Notes under the pieces: generated by a model
Seen by the model: the letters and a program-made list of their open reading frames with translations, nothing else
Databases searched by the model: none
What the model was told of the DNA's origin: nothing
Program-made: the position numbers and the translations under genes
NCBI GenBank assembly: GCA_029194465.1
Contig: JARFXS010000010.1
Coordinates: forward strand, 1-56,384
From: Candidatus Nitrosocosmicus sp.
GTDB lineage: Archaea > Thermoproteota > Nitrososphaeria > Nitrososphaerales > Nitrososphaeraceae
Direction of reading: 5' to 3'
Length of the DNA stretch: 56,384 nucleotides
Shown here: in pieces, positions 47,957 to 56,384 of the stretch
Layout: each line of letters begins with the position of its first letter
Position numbering within the stretch: the first letter of the stretch is position 1

Positions 47957-49313
47957 TTGAAAAAGGTAATGACCATTGCAGGGAGTGATTCATCAGCTGG
48001 CGCAGGCATACAGGCTGATTTAAAGACATTTTCGGCCTTGGGTGTATATGGTACAACAATAATAACTACACTAACTGCTCAGAATACCAAGACAATTTCT
48101 GATATTCTGGTAGTACCTCCAAAATTTTTTAGAAATCAAATAATTACTACTTTAGAAGATATTAAACCAGATGTCATAAAATTGGGTGTTCTTTATAATA
48201 AATCAATAATAAAAATTGTCAAGAGTATCTTAGGTGATTTTAAGAACCCGATTGTAGTTGATCCAGTCCTATATTCTGGTACTGGTATCAAATTGCTAGA
48301 TGAGGATTCATTTGAGCTTTTCAAAAGAGAAATCGTTCCAATAGCACATGTAATTACGCCTAATCTTAGGGAGGCCGAATTACTTTCAAGAATCAGGATA
48401 ACAAATAGGCATGAAATGACTAAAGCTGCATTACAGATTTTCAATTTAGGAGCCTCCAATGTAATTATTAAAGGTGGTCATGATTCGTCTAAACATGCAA
48501 AAGTAATGGATTTACTTTTTAGAGATAAAAACCTTGAACCACAACAAATTGGACATGAAAGATTGGAGATTGGTGATACACATGGCACTGGATGTAACTT
48601 TTCTGCTGCTATCGCTTCCTTTTTAGCTAAAGGGTATAATATTAGCGAGTCATTCCAATTATCAAATTCGTATGTGTACGAGGCATTAAAAAACTCGAAG
48701 CAAATTGGCAATGGGGTATTTGTCTCTAATCCACTAGATCACATTTATGACAACTCTGAAAAATTTAAAGTTTTGATGGAATTGCAAACTGCCGTATCAA
48801 AATTGGAAAAAATGCCTAATTTTTTTGAACTAATTCCAGAGACCAAAACAAACTTTGTGTATTCAATAGAGATGCCCAAAAATTCTGATGATGTTGCAGG
48901 GGTTTTGGGCAGATTGATTGATTTGGGAAACAGTATCAGAACTCCAAATGTCGTCCACTCCGAACTTCCCTGCAAATCGTTTCTAGCGCAATTTTAACAG
49001 CCATCAAATTTAATTCATTACTTAGGTCCGCCATCAATATTCGGAACAATCCAAGTATCATTGAGAGATTTGCGAAAATAATTTTCGGTGCTCTTGCTAT
49101 TCTTAGCTTACGAAACAAAAAGAAGTTAAGAAGAAAGAAGGATCCTCGATAAAATGGGGGATTAGTGAGCTTTTTAAACAAAATCCGGATGCAGAAATAG
49201 TTTATCACGATGGCGATTTTGGAAAGGAGCCCATGGTTATAATATTTGGACGAAATCCAATACAGGTTTTAGAAAAAATAAGAGTTATTCTACAATACTA
49301 TCTCAACAACTAA
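47957..49313 (+). CDS. thiDN: Bifunctional hydroxymethylpyrimidine phosphate kinase / thiamine phosphate synthase (ThiDN), frame broken at two places
   Basis: The clean N-terminal 346 residues hold ThiD ([21 protein letters not shown] at the start, the anion-hole [13 protein letters not shown] near residue 209), followed by the beginning of ThiN ([32 protein letters not shown]). The open frame stops at 48997, but ThiN continues in other frames: [20 protein letters not shown], then after a shift near 49100 [39 protein letters not shown] and a final ILQYYLNN at TAA 49311-49313. About 450 residues in all, the usual ThiDN fusion of archaea. ThiD phosphorylates HMP-P; ThiN joins it to the thiazole. 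Start TTG at 47957. Confidence 0.88.
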
Positions 49314-49347
49314 TATTTTAAATAATGTTCAATTATTCTTATTTTCT

Positions 49348-50061
49348 GTGAAAGCAGTAATATTAGCTGGTGGTCTTGGGACAAGGTTACAACCCTATAC
49401 ATTCTTTATTCCAAAACCAATGTTGCCGTTGGGCAATAAACCACTGCTTGAATATTTGGTTGAATGGCTTGTCAAATCTAAAAAGATAGATGAGATAATT
49501 ATTTGTGTGAGTTATTTGCACAGATCTATAGAAGATTACTTTGAAGACGGCACCCGGTTCGGGATAAATATAAAGTATTCCAGATCAGATCGACCATTAG
49601 CCACCGCTGGACAATTGAAAACTGCTGCTAACCATCTAAAAGAACCATTTGTTTGTTTATACGGCGATTCAGTGTATGAATTTCCTCTCGATAAGATGAT
49701 TGAAAACCATTTCGAAGATAAGGCCTTTATTTCTATGGCACTTTCTAGCTATAAAACGAATCTCAAATATGGATTCATTGAGCTTAGTGACAGTGAAAAG
49801 ATGCTCGTATCCGAATGGAAGGAGAAACCAGAGATTTCTGGATTGATAAATATAGGATGCTATGTTTTTGAACCTGAGTTTTTAGATTTGATTCCAATTT
49901 CTACCTCCTTTGGGATGGACGAGGCAGTAAGAGAATCAATAAAGTCAAAAAAGAAGGTAAAATCGTTCATAGTAGAAGAGGGGAGTTTCATGGATATTGG
50001 AGATAAAAAATCGTATTTAGAAGCGTATAAGTTGTATGTAAAGAAATTAGGAAAAATATAA
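49348..50061 (+). CDS. Sugar-phosphate nucleotidyltransferase (NTP_transferase family)
   Basis: 237 residues with the N-terminal signature LAGGLGTRLQPYTFFIPKPMLPL (nucleotide-binding loop at about 6-16 and the PKPM lysine). DSVYE in the middle (GDSVYEF, metal Asp) and the NIGCYVFEPE strand follow, with a closing GSFMDIGDKKSYLEAYK. This is the short form of glucose-1-phosphate thymidylyl/uridylyl- or mannose-1-phosphate guanylyltransferases without the C-terminal beta helix. The sugar cannot be told from sequence. Start GTG at 49348, 34 bases after thiDN. It may supply an activated sugar for surface glycans together with the GlmU-like gene. The frame is intact. Confidence 0.9.
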   Translation: MKAVILAGGLGTRLQPYTFFIPKPMLPLGNKPLLEYLVEWLVKSKKIDEIIICVSYLHRSIEDYFEDGTRFGINIKYSRSDRPLATAGQLKTAANHLKEPFVCLYGDSVYEFPLDKMIENHFEDKAFISMALSSYKTNLKYGFIELSDSEKMLVSEWKEKPEISGLINIGCYVFEPEFLDLIPISTSFGMDEAVRESIKSKKKVKSFIVEEGSFMDIGDKKSYLEAYKLYVKKLGKI

Positions 50062-50268
50062 ATATCTAAAACCATCCATTAAACCTAGGATATTAATTAA
50101 AATACTGGTTCAGATCAATCTTGGAATGTGTTGATATGGTCACGCTTTTGATACTTGAATAATATAAGCATAATAAAAAAAGATGACTATTTATCAAAAC
50201 CATTTCCCAGCATCGTTTTTCAATGACAGAATAGTACGACAGATTATTCCTGACAAATCAGATTGTGG

Positions 50269-50967
50269 TTAATTCTTAACATCAATATCAATGAGTCTTG
50301 AAATTTCAGAGAATGTCGACTCATTAATTTTGAAATTGTGCAAAGTTGGGATTACGCCCAATATAGGCAAATTTGTAAATTCCTGGATAAATGAAGGGAT
50401 TACTACCTCAACCTTGCTTGGATGAGGGGGCATTTTATTTACCACCAATCCTTTTATCGGAATTCCACTTGACTTACAAATTTTTACGGTAAGCAAAGTA
50501 TGATTAAATGTTCCTAATTTCGGAGTCGTAACAATTACGACTTCTAGCTTTGTTAATTTGATAAAATCTAGTAATGTATGCTTGGGGTTTAAGGGCACCA
50601 TTATCCCACCTATTCCCTCAACTAGGAGATAATCATATTTTTTCTGCAATAATTTGAATTTTTTGATTGCATATCTTAATGATGGAGGAGGTAAGTTTAG
50701 CAATGAGCTGGCCATGTATGGTGAACAAGGTAGAGAATAAAAATACGGGTTCAAATTCTCTTGTTTTTCCTCGAATTTGATGGCCCTAGCCAGGATTGCT
50801 AGATCTTTGGACCTAAACTTGTTTGAATACTCTGAATTTCCTGTAGCAAACGGTTTCATTACACAGATCTTTCTAATTTCCCTAGAGAATTTCCAAGCTA
50901 GCGAGGCTGTTATCAAAGTTTTTCCAATGCCAGTATCAGTCCCAGTTACAAAGACACCTTCGGACAA
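50269..50967 (-). CDS. bioD: Dethiobiotin synthetase
   Basis: 232 residues of the P-loop BioD family: FVTGTDTGIGKTLITASLAW with the Walker A at about residues 8-17, KPFATG with the catalytic Lys, and VEGIGGIMVPL closing the active site, plus VVNKMPP near the nucleotide site. It makes dethiobiotin from diaminopelargonic acid, CO2 and ATP. No other bio gene is in the window. The start is TTG at 50967, because the Walker A sits only eight residues in. The protein is slightly longer than bacterial BioD, through a C-terminal tail. The frame is intact. Confidence 0.92.
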   Translation of the reverse strand: MSEGVFVTGTDTGIGKTLITASLAWKFSREIRKICVMKPFATGNSEYSNKFRSKDLAILARAIKFEEKQENLNPYFYSLPCSPYMASSLLNLPPPSLRYAIKKFKLLQKKYDYLLVEGIGGIMVPLNPKHTLLDFIKLTKLEVVIVTTPKLGTFNHTLLTVKICKSSGIPIKGLVVNKMPPHPSKVEVVIPSFIQEFTNLPILGVIPTLHNFKINESTFSEISRLIDIDVKN

Positions 50968-51363
50968 GGTACCCGATCATCAGGTCAAGTCGGATTAAAT
51001 AGTTTGCTAAGGATATCCGTATTTCGGTTTAGAGTCTCCTTAATTTCATCTTAAAATTATTATTTTCTGCAAATTGGAGGTGATATATCCATTCGGCTAA
51101 CTTGGATCAAATTCATTAACTGTAAAAATCTTGATGTTGAATTGCCAAAAAAATTGGATCGATCCAAGAAAAACTTACCAATCTAACAAATTTTCAGAGG
51201 TAACTTGTCGTAGTTGATCTCGATACCAGATCGCTAAGGTCGATCTACGATATTGTCCTTCCCTCAGGAAGAATTTCGTTGATAATTGTTACATTTTGAT
51301 AAAATCTGATCATATTGAAGTATAAATCTATATTGAAAGTTAGTCCCTTCTGATATTAGATAA
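50968..51363. other. Gene-free divergent region
   Basis: About 400 bases between bioD and bluB. Several short inverted repeats (for example GATC-rich arms near 51211-51252) are seen, but none convincing as RNA. Presumably the two promoters. Confidence 0.35.
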
Positions 51364-52095
51364 TTGACAGACAATAAGATGGGGCATTTTTCCGAAATTG
51401 AAAAGGAGATCTTTTATAAAATAATTTTCTCACGTAGGGATGTAAGGAGGAATTTCATTAAGAAGAAGATTAGTAATAAGGTTTTATTGAGGATCCTGAC
51501 GGCCGCCCATCACGCACCATCAGTAGGCTATTCACAACCATGGAATTTTATTTTAATTAGGGACAGAAAGAGTCGTTTGTGTATCAAAGAATCATTTACC
51601 AAAGAGAGACTAAAATCAATTGAACTGCTAGAAAAAGATAAAGAAAGGAAAAGGAAATATTTAGATCTGAAATTAGAAGGAATAATCGAATCTGATCTAA
51701 ATATATGCGTAACTTATGATCACAAGCGGTTTGGCCCCTATGTAATAGGGAGGATGACCATTAAGGAGGCTGGGATTTATAGTGTTTGCTGCGCTATACA
51801 AAATTTGTGGCTTGCCGCCCGCGCTGAGAATATGGGTGTTGGCTGGGTCAGCATCATCAACAATAAAGACTTGAAAAGGATTCTAAAACTTCCATCTGCC
51901 GTTAAGCCTATAGCATATCTTTGTCTTGGATATGTAAAAAAGTTCGAAGTCGAACCTGATTTACAATCTCAAAACTGGTTAAATAGACTCGATCTAGAAA
52001 AGGTCATAAATTATGAACAATGGGATAGTTACAATAGAAATACTGATTGGAGAAGTTTCAACCAACACCTGATTCGCAAAAATGTCTATTCCTGA
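51364..52095 (+). CDS. bluB: 5,6-dimethylbenzimidazole synthase (BluB-like)
   Basis: 243 residues of the nitroreductase fold with BluB-type features: SRRDVRRNF at the N terminus, HHAPSVGYSQPWNFILIRD with the SVGxSQPW loop, DLNICVTYDHKRFGP, IYSVCCAIQNLWLAARAENMGVGWVSI and the closing AYLCLGYVKKFEVEPDL. BluB uses reduced FMN and oxygen to cut FMN into DMB, the lower ligand of cobalamin. No cob genes are adjacent, but a decayed B12-binding mutase subunit is in the window. Start is TTG at 51364, with ATG at 51379 an alternative. It stands alone before the tRNA. The frame is intact. Confidence 0.88.
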   Translation: MTDNKMGHFSEIEKEIFYKIIFSRRDVRRNFIKKKISNKVLLRILTAAHHAPSVGYSQPWNFILIRDRKSRLCIKESFTKERLKSIELLEKDKERKRKYLDLKLEGIIESDLNICVTYDHKRFGPYVIGRMTIKEAGIYSVCCAIQNLWLAARAENMGVGWVSIINNKDLKRILKLPSAVKPIAYLCLGYVKKFEVEPDLQSQNWLNRLDLEKVINYEQWDSYNRNTDWRSFNQHLIRKNVYS

Positions 52096-52362
52096 TTTGT
52101 TTTCCGTTTATACGTCACCCAAAATTTAGGATCATCAGCAAAAAAATCAAATAGATTAATTATTGGCATAGTTGGTCATCGTCGATATAACTGAGATAAT
52201 ATTAACCTATTTCGAGAATTCTTTCGAGGTTTTTTTGATTTTTGCAAATCAACTGATATTCAGCTATGCTTAATTTAAATATTGCTAAACAATTACATTA
52301 TTGATAAAGATTGTATGATTTTTAATAAATTTTACAGAACTATATATTTAAAATAAAAAAAG

Positions 52363-52439
52363 TGCCGGAGGCGGGATTTGAGCCCGCGACCTTTCGATTA
52401 TGAGTCGAACGCTCTGACCAGGCTGAGCCACTCCCCGGC
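52363..52439 (-). tRNA. tRNA-Met (CAT), elongator type, acceptor stem with two extra bases
   Basis: The minus strand folds as a tRNA: D arm GCTC/GAGC, anticodon stem TTCGA/TCGAA around CTCATAA (anticodon CAT), variable loop AGGTC, T arm GCGGG/CCCGC, discriminator A. No CCA is encoded. The 3' acceptor strand CTCCGGC would pair perfectly with GCCGGAG, but the 5' strand reads GCCGGGGAG, two G longer, either as a bulge or a 4-base linker after a G-T-containing stem. Lack of the initiator-type anticodon stem (GGG/CCC) favours elongator Met; Ile2 (CAT) cannot be excluded. A TATA-like ATATTTTATT lies 32-41 bases upstream. Confidence 0.88.
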
Positions 52440-53120
52440 AAGCCCAGCTCTGATGTATGTAAGCAAATCAAATAAAATATACGCATAATATATTCTAACC
52501 CATCCCGATTGTCTTATTAATAGTAAGCAGACGATACTTAGGATTCAATGTTTTATGAAGCAATTCCTGGATAAATATCTAAAGAATACGCATAAAATGA
52601 GATTAGATAATGATAGTGTTTAGCATGCACAAAGTGTTCTATATTAAGAATTAGATTATGTAAGTCAATTTTCTAGCATAGTAGAAAATTATCTCTTTGG
52701 GCGTTCGATCATACTCTAAAACCATCTCAATTTCAATCAAATGTATTTTACCAATATTTGAGCAATATATGATTAACATTGTAACTAATACATAAAATGG
52801 GTTGAGAAAATCAAATTATTTTACTCGATTCCCTATATGCGTTATGCTATTTCTAAGATATGGATGATTTGAAAGTGTAGGAAATAGTCAAGTGAATATG
52901 AGATGATTATTTTTGTAAAAAGTGAATATTGCTCGTATACTTGATTTTATCACTATCACTATTGCTACTGCTACCTAATTCAAATCCAAATTTCCCAAGG
53001 CTGAAATATTCAAAACTAACTTCCTAAAAATATTATGATCTCATTTATTTCTTATAATTCACTTGCGGTTCAGTTCACACCCCAGTTTAAATAGTAAAGA
53101 TTGATTAAGATATTCCACCA
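52440..53120. other. Gene-free AT-rich stretch
   Basis: About 680 bases with stops in all frames and no recognised protein, RNA or repeat. It opens the gene-poor right end of the window. Confidence 0.4.
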
Positions 53121-53555
53121 ATGTCATTTGAACCAGACGACGATCCTCTAGGGAGTTTCTACAGAACACTATTCTAAAGTCGGATCACTTTTAGACTGGG
53201 CTATTGTATTGGGTTTCTTCTTCGATTTTCTTTGTTTTTTCTTAGATATTACATTAAATTCTCCGTCTTACTTTCAATTATTTGACAACTTAGTTCTCCT
53301 AGCGGCACTTTATGCAGTAACAACAGCGACTGCTATGTTCATAATGCCTGTGGTTCATCATATGCTACACTATCACAAGTTTGATGTGGAGATTTATCAT
53401 TTAGCAACCAAGAAATATACTCTGATAGGTATCATCTGCGTAATGCTAGCCATTACCTAGGTCTGGGTTTATCATTAAATTCCAAATTACCGACTGAGAT
53501 CGCATATGGCCTGGCATTATTGCCTTTTTTATCTTTATCTTGTTTTTGTGCATGA
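53121..53555 (+). pseudogene. DUF6328-like four-helix membrane protein, copy 1 of 3, broken
   Basis: From ATG 53121 (MSFEPDDDPLG) the frame soon stops. It continues in another frame as the open part 53209-53460 with LVLLAALYAVTTATAMFIMPVVHHMLHYHKFDVE and a second helix, given here only as landmarks LVLLAALYAV and MFIMPVVHHML. It then shifts to a last piece with LSLNSKLPTEIAYGLALLP ending at TGA 53553-53555. The layout of a first helix pair, PxxxHxxxxH after helix 2-3, and a final two helices matches the small DUF6328 membrane family (my identification, moderate confidence). At least three frame breaks in about 140 codons. Confidence 0.55.
53261..53448 (+). repeat. 188-bp direct repeat, unit A
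   Basis: Identical to 54021-54208 except one mismatch (A at 53399, T at 54159), with no indel, at an offset of 760 bases. Beyond the repeat, similarity continues at a much lower level. Confidence 0.95.
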
Positions 53556-53880
53556 AGACTAAGGCATTAAAATGAGTTTGCACTTCACAGAAATTGGACT
53601 GTTCGAACATGTTACTAAATTTTCGAAAATAATTTCCGGGGTTTGATTTGTCACCTTATCCGTTGTTTTGAATGGTCATGGATCGATTAAATAATGTTTT
53701 TTGATTGTAAAAACAAATATTCGAAAATTTTATGCATAGCACTTTGGATAACCTGCTATGCAGTTATTGGCTATATTCTACCCCTATAGATGAGAGAGGG
53801 CATAATAAGACATGAAATTGATTGCTAAATGGTAGAGTTTATATAGTTACTAGATTGAAAGCAAAATGTTATCACATGTC

Positions 53881-54292
53881 TTCTTCCAGACGATGATCCC
53901 ATAAAGCGATCTTCTTCTGAGAAATATGATAGGTTGGCGCTTCTTCTACGATGGTCCCAAATCTTAGCAGCCGTATCCTCGATTTTCTTGGTTTTCAGGG
54001 TTAAAGATAGCAGTAAATCCCTCCGTCTTACTTTCAATTATTTGACAACTTAGTTCTCCTAGCGGCACTTTATGCAGTAACAACAGCGACTGCTATGTTC
54101 ATAATGCCTGTGGTTCATCATATGCTACACTATCACAAGTTTGATGTGGAGATTTATCTTTTAGCAACCAAGAAATATACTCTGATAGGTATCATCTGCG
54201 TAATGCTACTATACCTATAGGTCTGGTTTATCATTAAATTCCAAAGTTAATTGACTGAGATCGCATATGGCCTGGCATTATTGCCCTTATGA
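53881..54292 (+). pseudogene. DUF6328-like membrane protein, copy 2 of 3, broken
   Basis: Second copy: LPDDDPIKRSSSEKYDRLALLLR and WSQILAAVSSIF in one frame (landmarks), then a frame change into the 188-bp repeat with the same LVLLAALYAV and PVVHHML segments, and the tail CTGAGATCGCATATGGCCTGGCATTATTG shared in shorter form with copy 1. It keeps the N-terminal cytosolic part that copy 1 has lost. Stops in every frame make a functional product unlikely. Near identity of the core to copy 1 shows recent duplication or gene conversion. Confidence 0.5.
54021..54208 (+). repeat. 188-bp direct repeat, unit B
   Basis: Partner of 53261-53448, 187 of 188 positions identical. Confidence 0.95.
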
Positions 54293-54299
54293 TCATTTT

Positions 54300-54778
54300 C
54301 ATAAGATTCTACAGGCATTTACCAGTAGTTCTGTAGAGAATACCTCTACGGAAGACTATGACAGAGTCGGATTTGGTATGCGCTGGTGTCAAATCTTAGC
54401 AGTTGCATCCTCAATTTTCTTTGTTTCTCTGTTGAATATCACAGTAAGTCAGCCAGCTTTATTTTCAGTTATTAGATAACATAGTCCTCAGTATCACTTT
54501 ACGCAGTTGCAGCAGCAACAGTTATGTTCATAATGCCGGTTATTTATCACTCAAATCACTATCAAAGATTTAACGTAGCAAAATTTCTTCTGTGACTAAA
54601 GAGTACGTTACAATAGGAATTATTTGTGTAATGCTAAATATAACACGAAACTGGGTTTATCATTAAATTCCGCCACCGACTGAGATCGCATATGGAGCAG
54701 CATCTTTGCCCTTATCGCTATTTTTGTTTGTCCCTAAAAACAGGTCCACAATCACTCACTAATAATACATAAAATCAA
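54300..54778 (+). pseudogene. DUF6328-like membrane protein, copy 3 of 3, divergent and broken
   Basis: Third copy, much more diverged at DNA level but clearly the same protein: SSVENTSTEDYDRVGFGMRW and CQILAVASSIFFVSLLNITVS, then after a frame change ALYAVAAATVMFIMPV, YHSNHYQRFNV, KEYVTIGIICVMLNIT and a tail with TEIAYGAASLPLSLFLF. The PxxYHxxxHY pattern parallels PVVHHMLHYH of the other copies. At least three frame breaks. It shows what the ancestral gene looked like: an N-terminal cytosolic helix and four membrane helices. Confidence 0.55.
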
Positions 54779-55019
54779 TTTATTCTTGCTAGAATTCTGG
54801 TCATAATTTGAAATTGTGATGGATTTTGGACTACTTATTTTGATTGCAGCCCATCTTTATCCAAGTTGTTCGACTTCGATAGGCTTTGGCACATTACTTG
54901 TATTAATATCTAACAAATTAATTAATCCGATCTTGCTGGTTTCCGTTTCGAGATTATCATTCTTCTATGAATCGTAAACCCCAAAGATGTCTGATCTACA
55001 AAAAATAATTATGACCAGG

Positions 55020-55440
55020 TTTGCTTATCCCAAAATCACTAACTCATGGCGTCACAGTTACAATGGTAGACATTGTTCCCTTTCCCTCCATTTCAGATAA
55101 GTTCGTGGTAATAAATTCCCAAAATTTTTTCTCGAATGAGAGCCTCGATAGCTTCAATAGTAAGCTTTCACGGGAGCAGCGGCTATTCCGTGCTGTTAAG
55201 GCACCTGCTATTTACAGTAGGAATCACAATATCTTTACCCCACGCCCAGTTCGACACAATGTCGTAGTAAGGGGTTGCACTTTAGCCCCGCTAATCATTA
55301 CCTCCACGTCCCTGACATTTCCCATGATAACACTGGCCTTACCACCCTTGTGTGCCTTTAAGGTCCAAATATTTTCGTCTTTTCTTCATAAATAACTTGA
55401 ATTTTAGAGACTTAAGATATCCTTTTATCCGATCATAAAG
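55020..55440 (-). pseudogene. Unidentified protein-coding remnant
   Basis: The minus strand has good coding-like pieces in changing frames: ISELYDRIKGYLKSLKFK, then ENIWTLKAHKGGKASVIMG and NVRDVEVMISGAKVQP, then IEAIEALIREKILGIYYHEL. The plus-strand frame over the same bases is Ser/Pro/Phe-rich and looks like a reverse shadow. I do not recognise the family. It sits between the tandem membrane-protein remnants and the broken pyrD, so the whole right end may be decaying or poorly sequenced. Confidence 0.3.
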
Positions 55441-55788
55441 TTCTGAAATCGTAGACGTCATACAATGTGGCGTGTTTTTGTTTCACGAAATATATTAGAA
55501 TGATTACTTTTTAACTTTTACTCCTTAGTATGATTTGTAATCGAGTTCAATCTGACCAAAATTATCTATCCATTTGTTTAGTTCTTACCTCATCCTGATA
55601 ACGATTCACAATGCAATATCGCTTGGCTAGTTGCGAGTGGCGGTTCGGTAATATGGGAGTTTGACTGATATCCCAGAAATGCGACTTACAAGTATATTGC
55701 GTTAACAATCTATTGTTATGGACGAGTTTGTTAAATTTTCCATAATAAGGAACCAGGACCTCCGATAGATTTTTAAGAATTGTAAAAC
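55441..55788. other. Gene-free stretch
   Basis: About 350 bases without a recognisable gene or RNA. Confidence 0.35.
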
Positions 55789-56384
55789 ATGATTTTTTTA
55801 TAGCGAATTGATTATGATATACCTATAAAGATTGCAGGTTTAGATTTAAGAAATCCAGTGATTGTATTTCTTGGCATTTTGGGGTTGTCAAATATATTTA
55901 ATCGATTATACAACCTCGGTGCTGGGCTATTGTAAGCAAATCGATTAGTCTGCTTGCCCCGTGAAGGTTACAGAAATCCAACGATAGTCAGCATAGATAA
56001 CATGAGTTGCATCAATGCCGTCGGACTGGCAAATCCTGGGACAGAGTCGTTTTCAAAGGAAATTTCTGAGAATAATGGACCGTTAATTATAAGTTTGGTT
56101 GATCAGATCAGTGAATTCTCCGTCATTGCCAACAAGTTCAGATCTTAATATATTGGCTTTGAATTAAATCTGTCCCGTCCTACGCAGAAAAATGGGAATG
56201 GAAATCGGAGATGATGTCAATTTGGTTTGTATAGGATATTATCAAATCAATCAAGAAGGATACGACAAAGCCGCTTTTGTCACAGGTTTAAGAAATCAGA
56301 TATCATAGAAGTTGCAAAGATTGCATTGAAAGTGCAGGTGCATGGATTACCGCTATCAATACCCTCAGAGCGATGAAGATTGAC
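55789..56384 (+). pseudogene. pyrD: Dihydroorotate dehydrogenase (class 1B type), broken and cut by the window edge
   Basis: Dihydroorotate dehydrogenase segments follow one another in changing frames: YDIPIKIAGLDLRNPVIV, LGILGLSN, FNRLYNLGAG, KSISL, EGYRNPTIVSIDNMSC and INAVGLANPGTESFSKEIS in the clean part, then IGFELNLS, EIGDDVNLVC, KPLFVTGL-like pieces, SDIIEVAKIALKSAGAWITAINT. At least five frame changes occur, and the conserved NLSCPH stretch has Arg for Cys. The flavin and orotate contact segments are otherwise present up to the edge. It oxidises dihydroorotate in pyrimidine synthesis. Either a decayed copy or a low-quality contig end; the C-terminal third lies outside. Confidence 0.75.

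Noticed and set aside
53825..54037. 70-codon minus-strand frame rich in Arg and Ser
   Set aside because: It overlaps the second membrane-protein copy in reverse and shows no family features.
55021..55395. 124-codon plus-strand frame
   Set aside because: The opposite strand has more protein-like pieces; the plus reading is rich in Ser, Phe and Pro like other shadows here.
1..56384. CRISPR arrays, insertion sequences, integrases, toxin-antitoxin or restriction systems
   Set aside because: No regularly spaced repeats, transposase, recombinase or nuclease motifs were found; the only methylase lacks a nuclease partner.

Overview
The window looks like AT-rich archaeal DNA from a thaumarchaeon (Nitrososphaerota), probably of the soil Nitrososphaera/Nitrosocosmicus type. 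The evidence is the set of archaeal-type enzymes: class I lysyl-tRNA synthetase, NadM, aIF5A with a hypusine site, the archaeal aromatic pathway starting from ADH synthase and dehydroquinate synthase II, a GHMP-type shikimate kinase, CofG/CofH, a ThiD-ThiN fusion, archaeal Elp3, and several small secreted or membrane proteins of thaumarchaeal style. Many genes start with TTG or GTG and have TATA-like boxes close to the start. The genus is an inference.

Layout. 0-11 kb: small membrane and secreted proteins, a nucleotide-pyrophosphatase-like phosphodiesterase followed by a sugar-phosphate isomerase, a stand-alone RAM domain, a thioredoxin-reductase-like flavoprotein and a nitroreductase. 11-19.3 kb, minus strand: a polytopic membrane protein, lysS and elp3 (translation), then purM and gltA. 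19.4-32.8 kb, plus strand: nadE, then an almost complete aromatic amino acid pathway (ADH synthase, DHQ synthase II, aroD, aroE, aroK, aroA, aroC, chorismate mutase, aminotransferase, prephenate dehydrogenase) interrupted by a DNA methyltransferase and tatC. 32.9-41 kb: ilvC, a decayed B12-binding mutase subunit, cofG-cofH (F420 chromophore), an EgtD-like methyltransferase, nadM and metG. 41-52.4 kb: Rieske protein, cysS, a GlmU-like protein, a methyltransferase, a site-2 protease, aIF5A, thiDN, a sugar nucleotidyltransferase, bioD, bluB and a tRNA-Met. 52.4-56.4 kb: gene-poor, with three degraded tandem copies of a small membrane protein family, an unidentified remnant and a badly broken pyrD running off the edge.

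The most important observation for any user is that many conserved genes are interrupted by single-base indels, often inside homopolymers. Restoring one base recovers family-length proteins with normal motifs (sugar isomerase, Elp3, TyrA, a two-TM surface protein, a Gln/Asn-rich secreted protein, a 434-aa membrane protein). Even the tRNA-Met acceptor stem carries an apparent CC expansion. This pattern suggests uncorrected sequencing error in much of the window. The B12-binding gene, with two in-frame nonsense codons, and the 3' tandem array look like genuine decay. I did not find a clearly new defence or mobile system. The best leads are a thioredoxin reductase without the usual NADPH-binding motif next to F420-related genes, an Ebo-like phosphodiesterase/isomerase pair, a perfect inverted repeat at the likely transcription start of thiDN, a long hairpin in a 900-bp gene-free stretch, and the tandem membrane-protein array.
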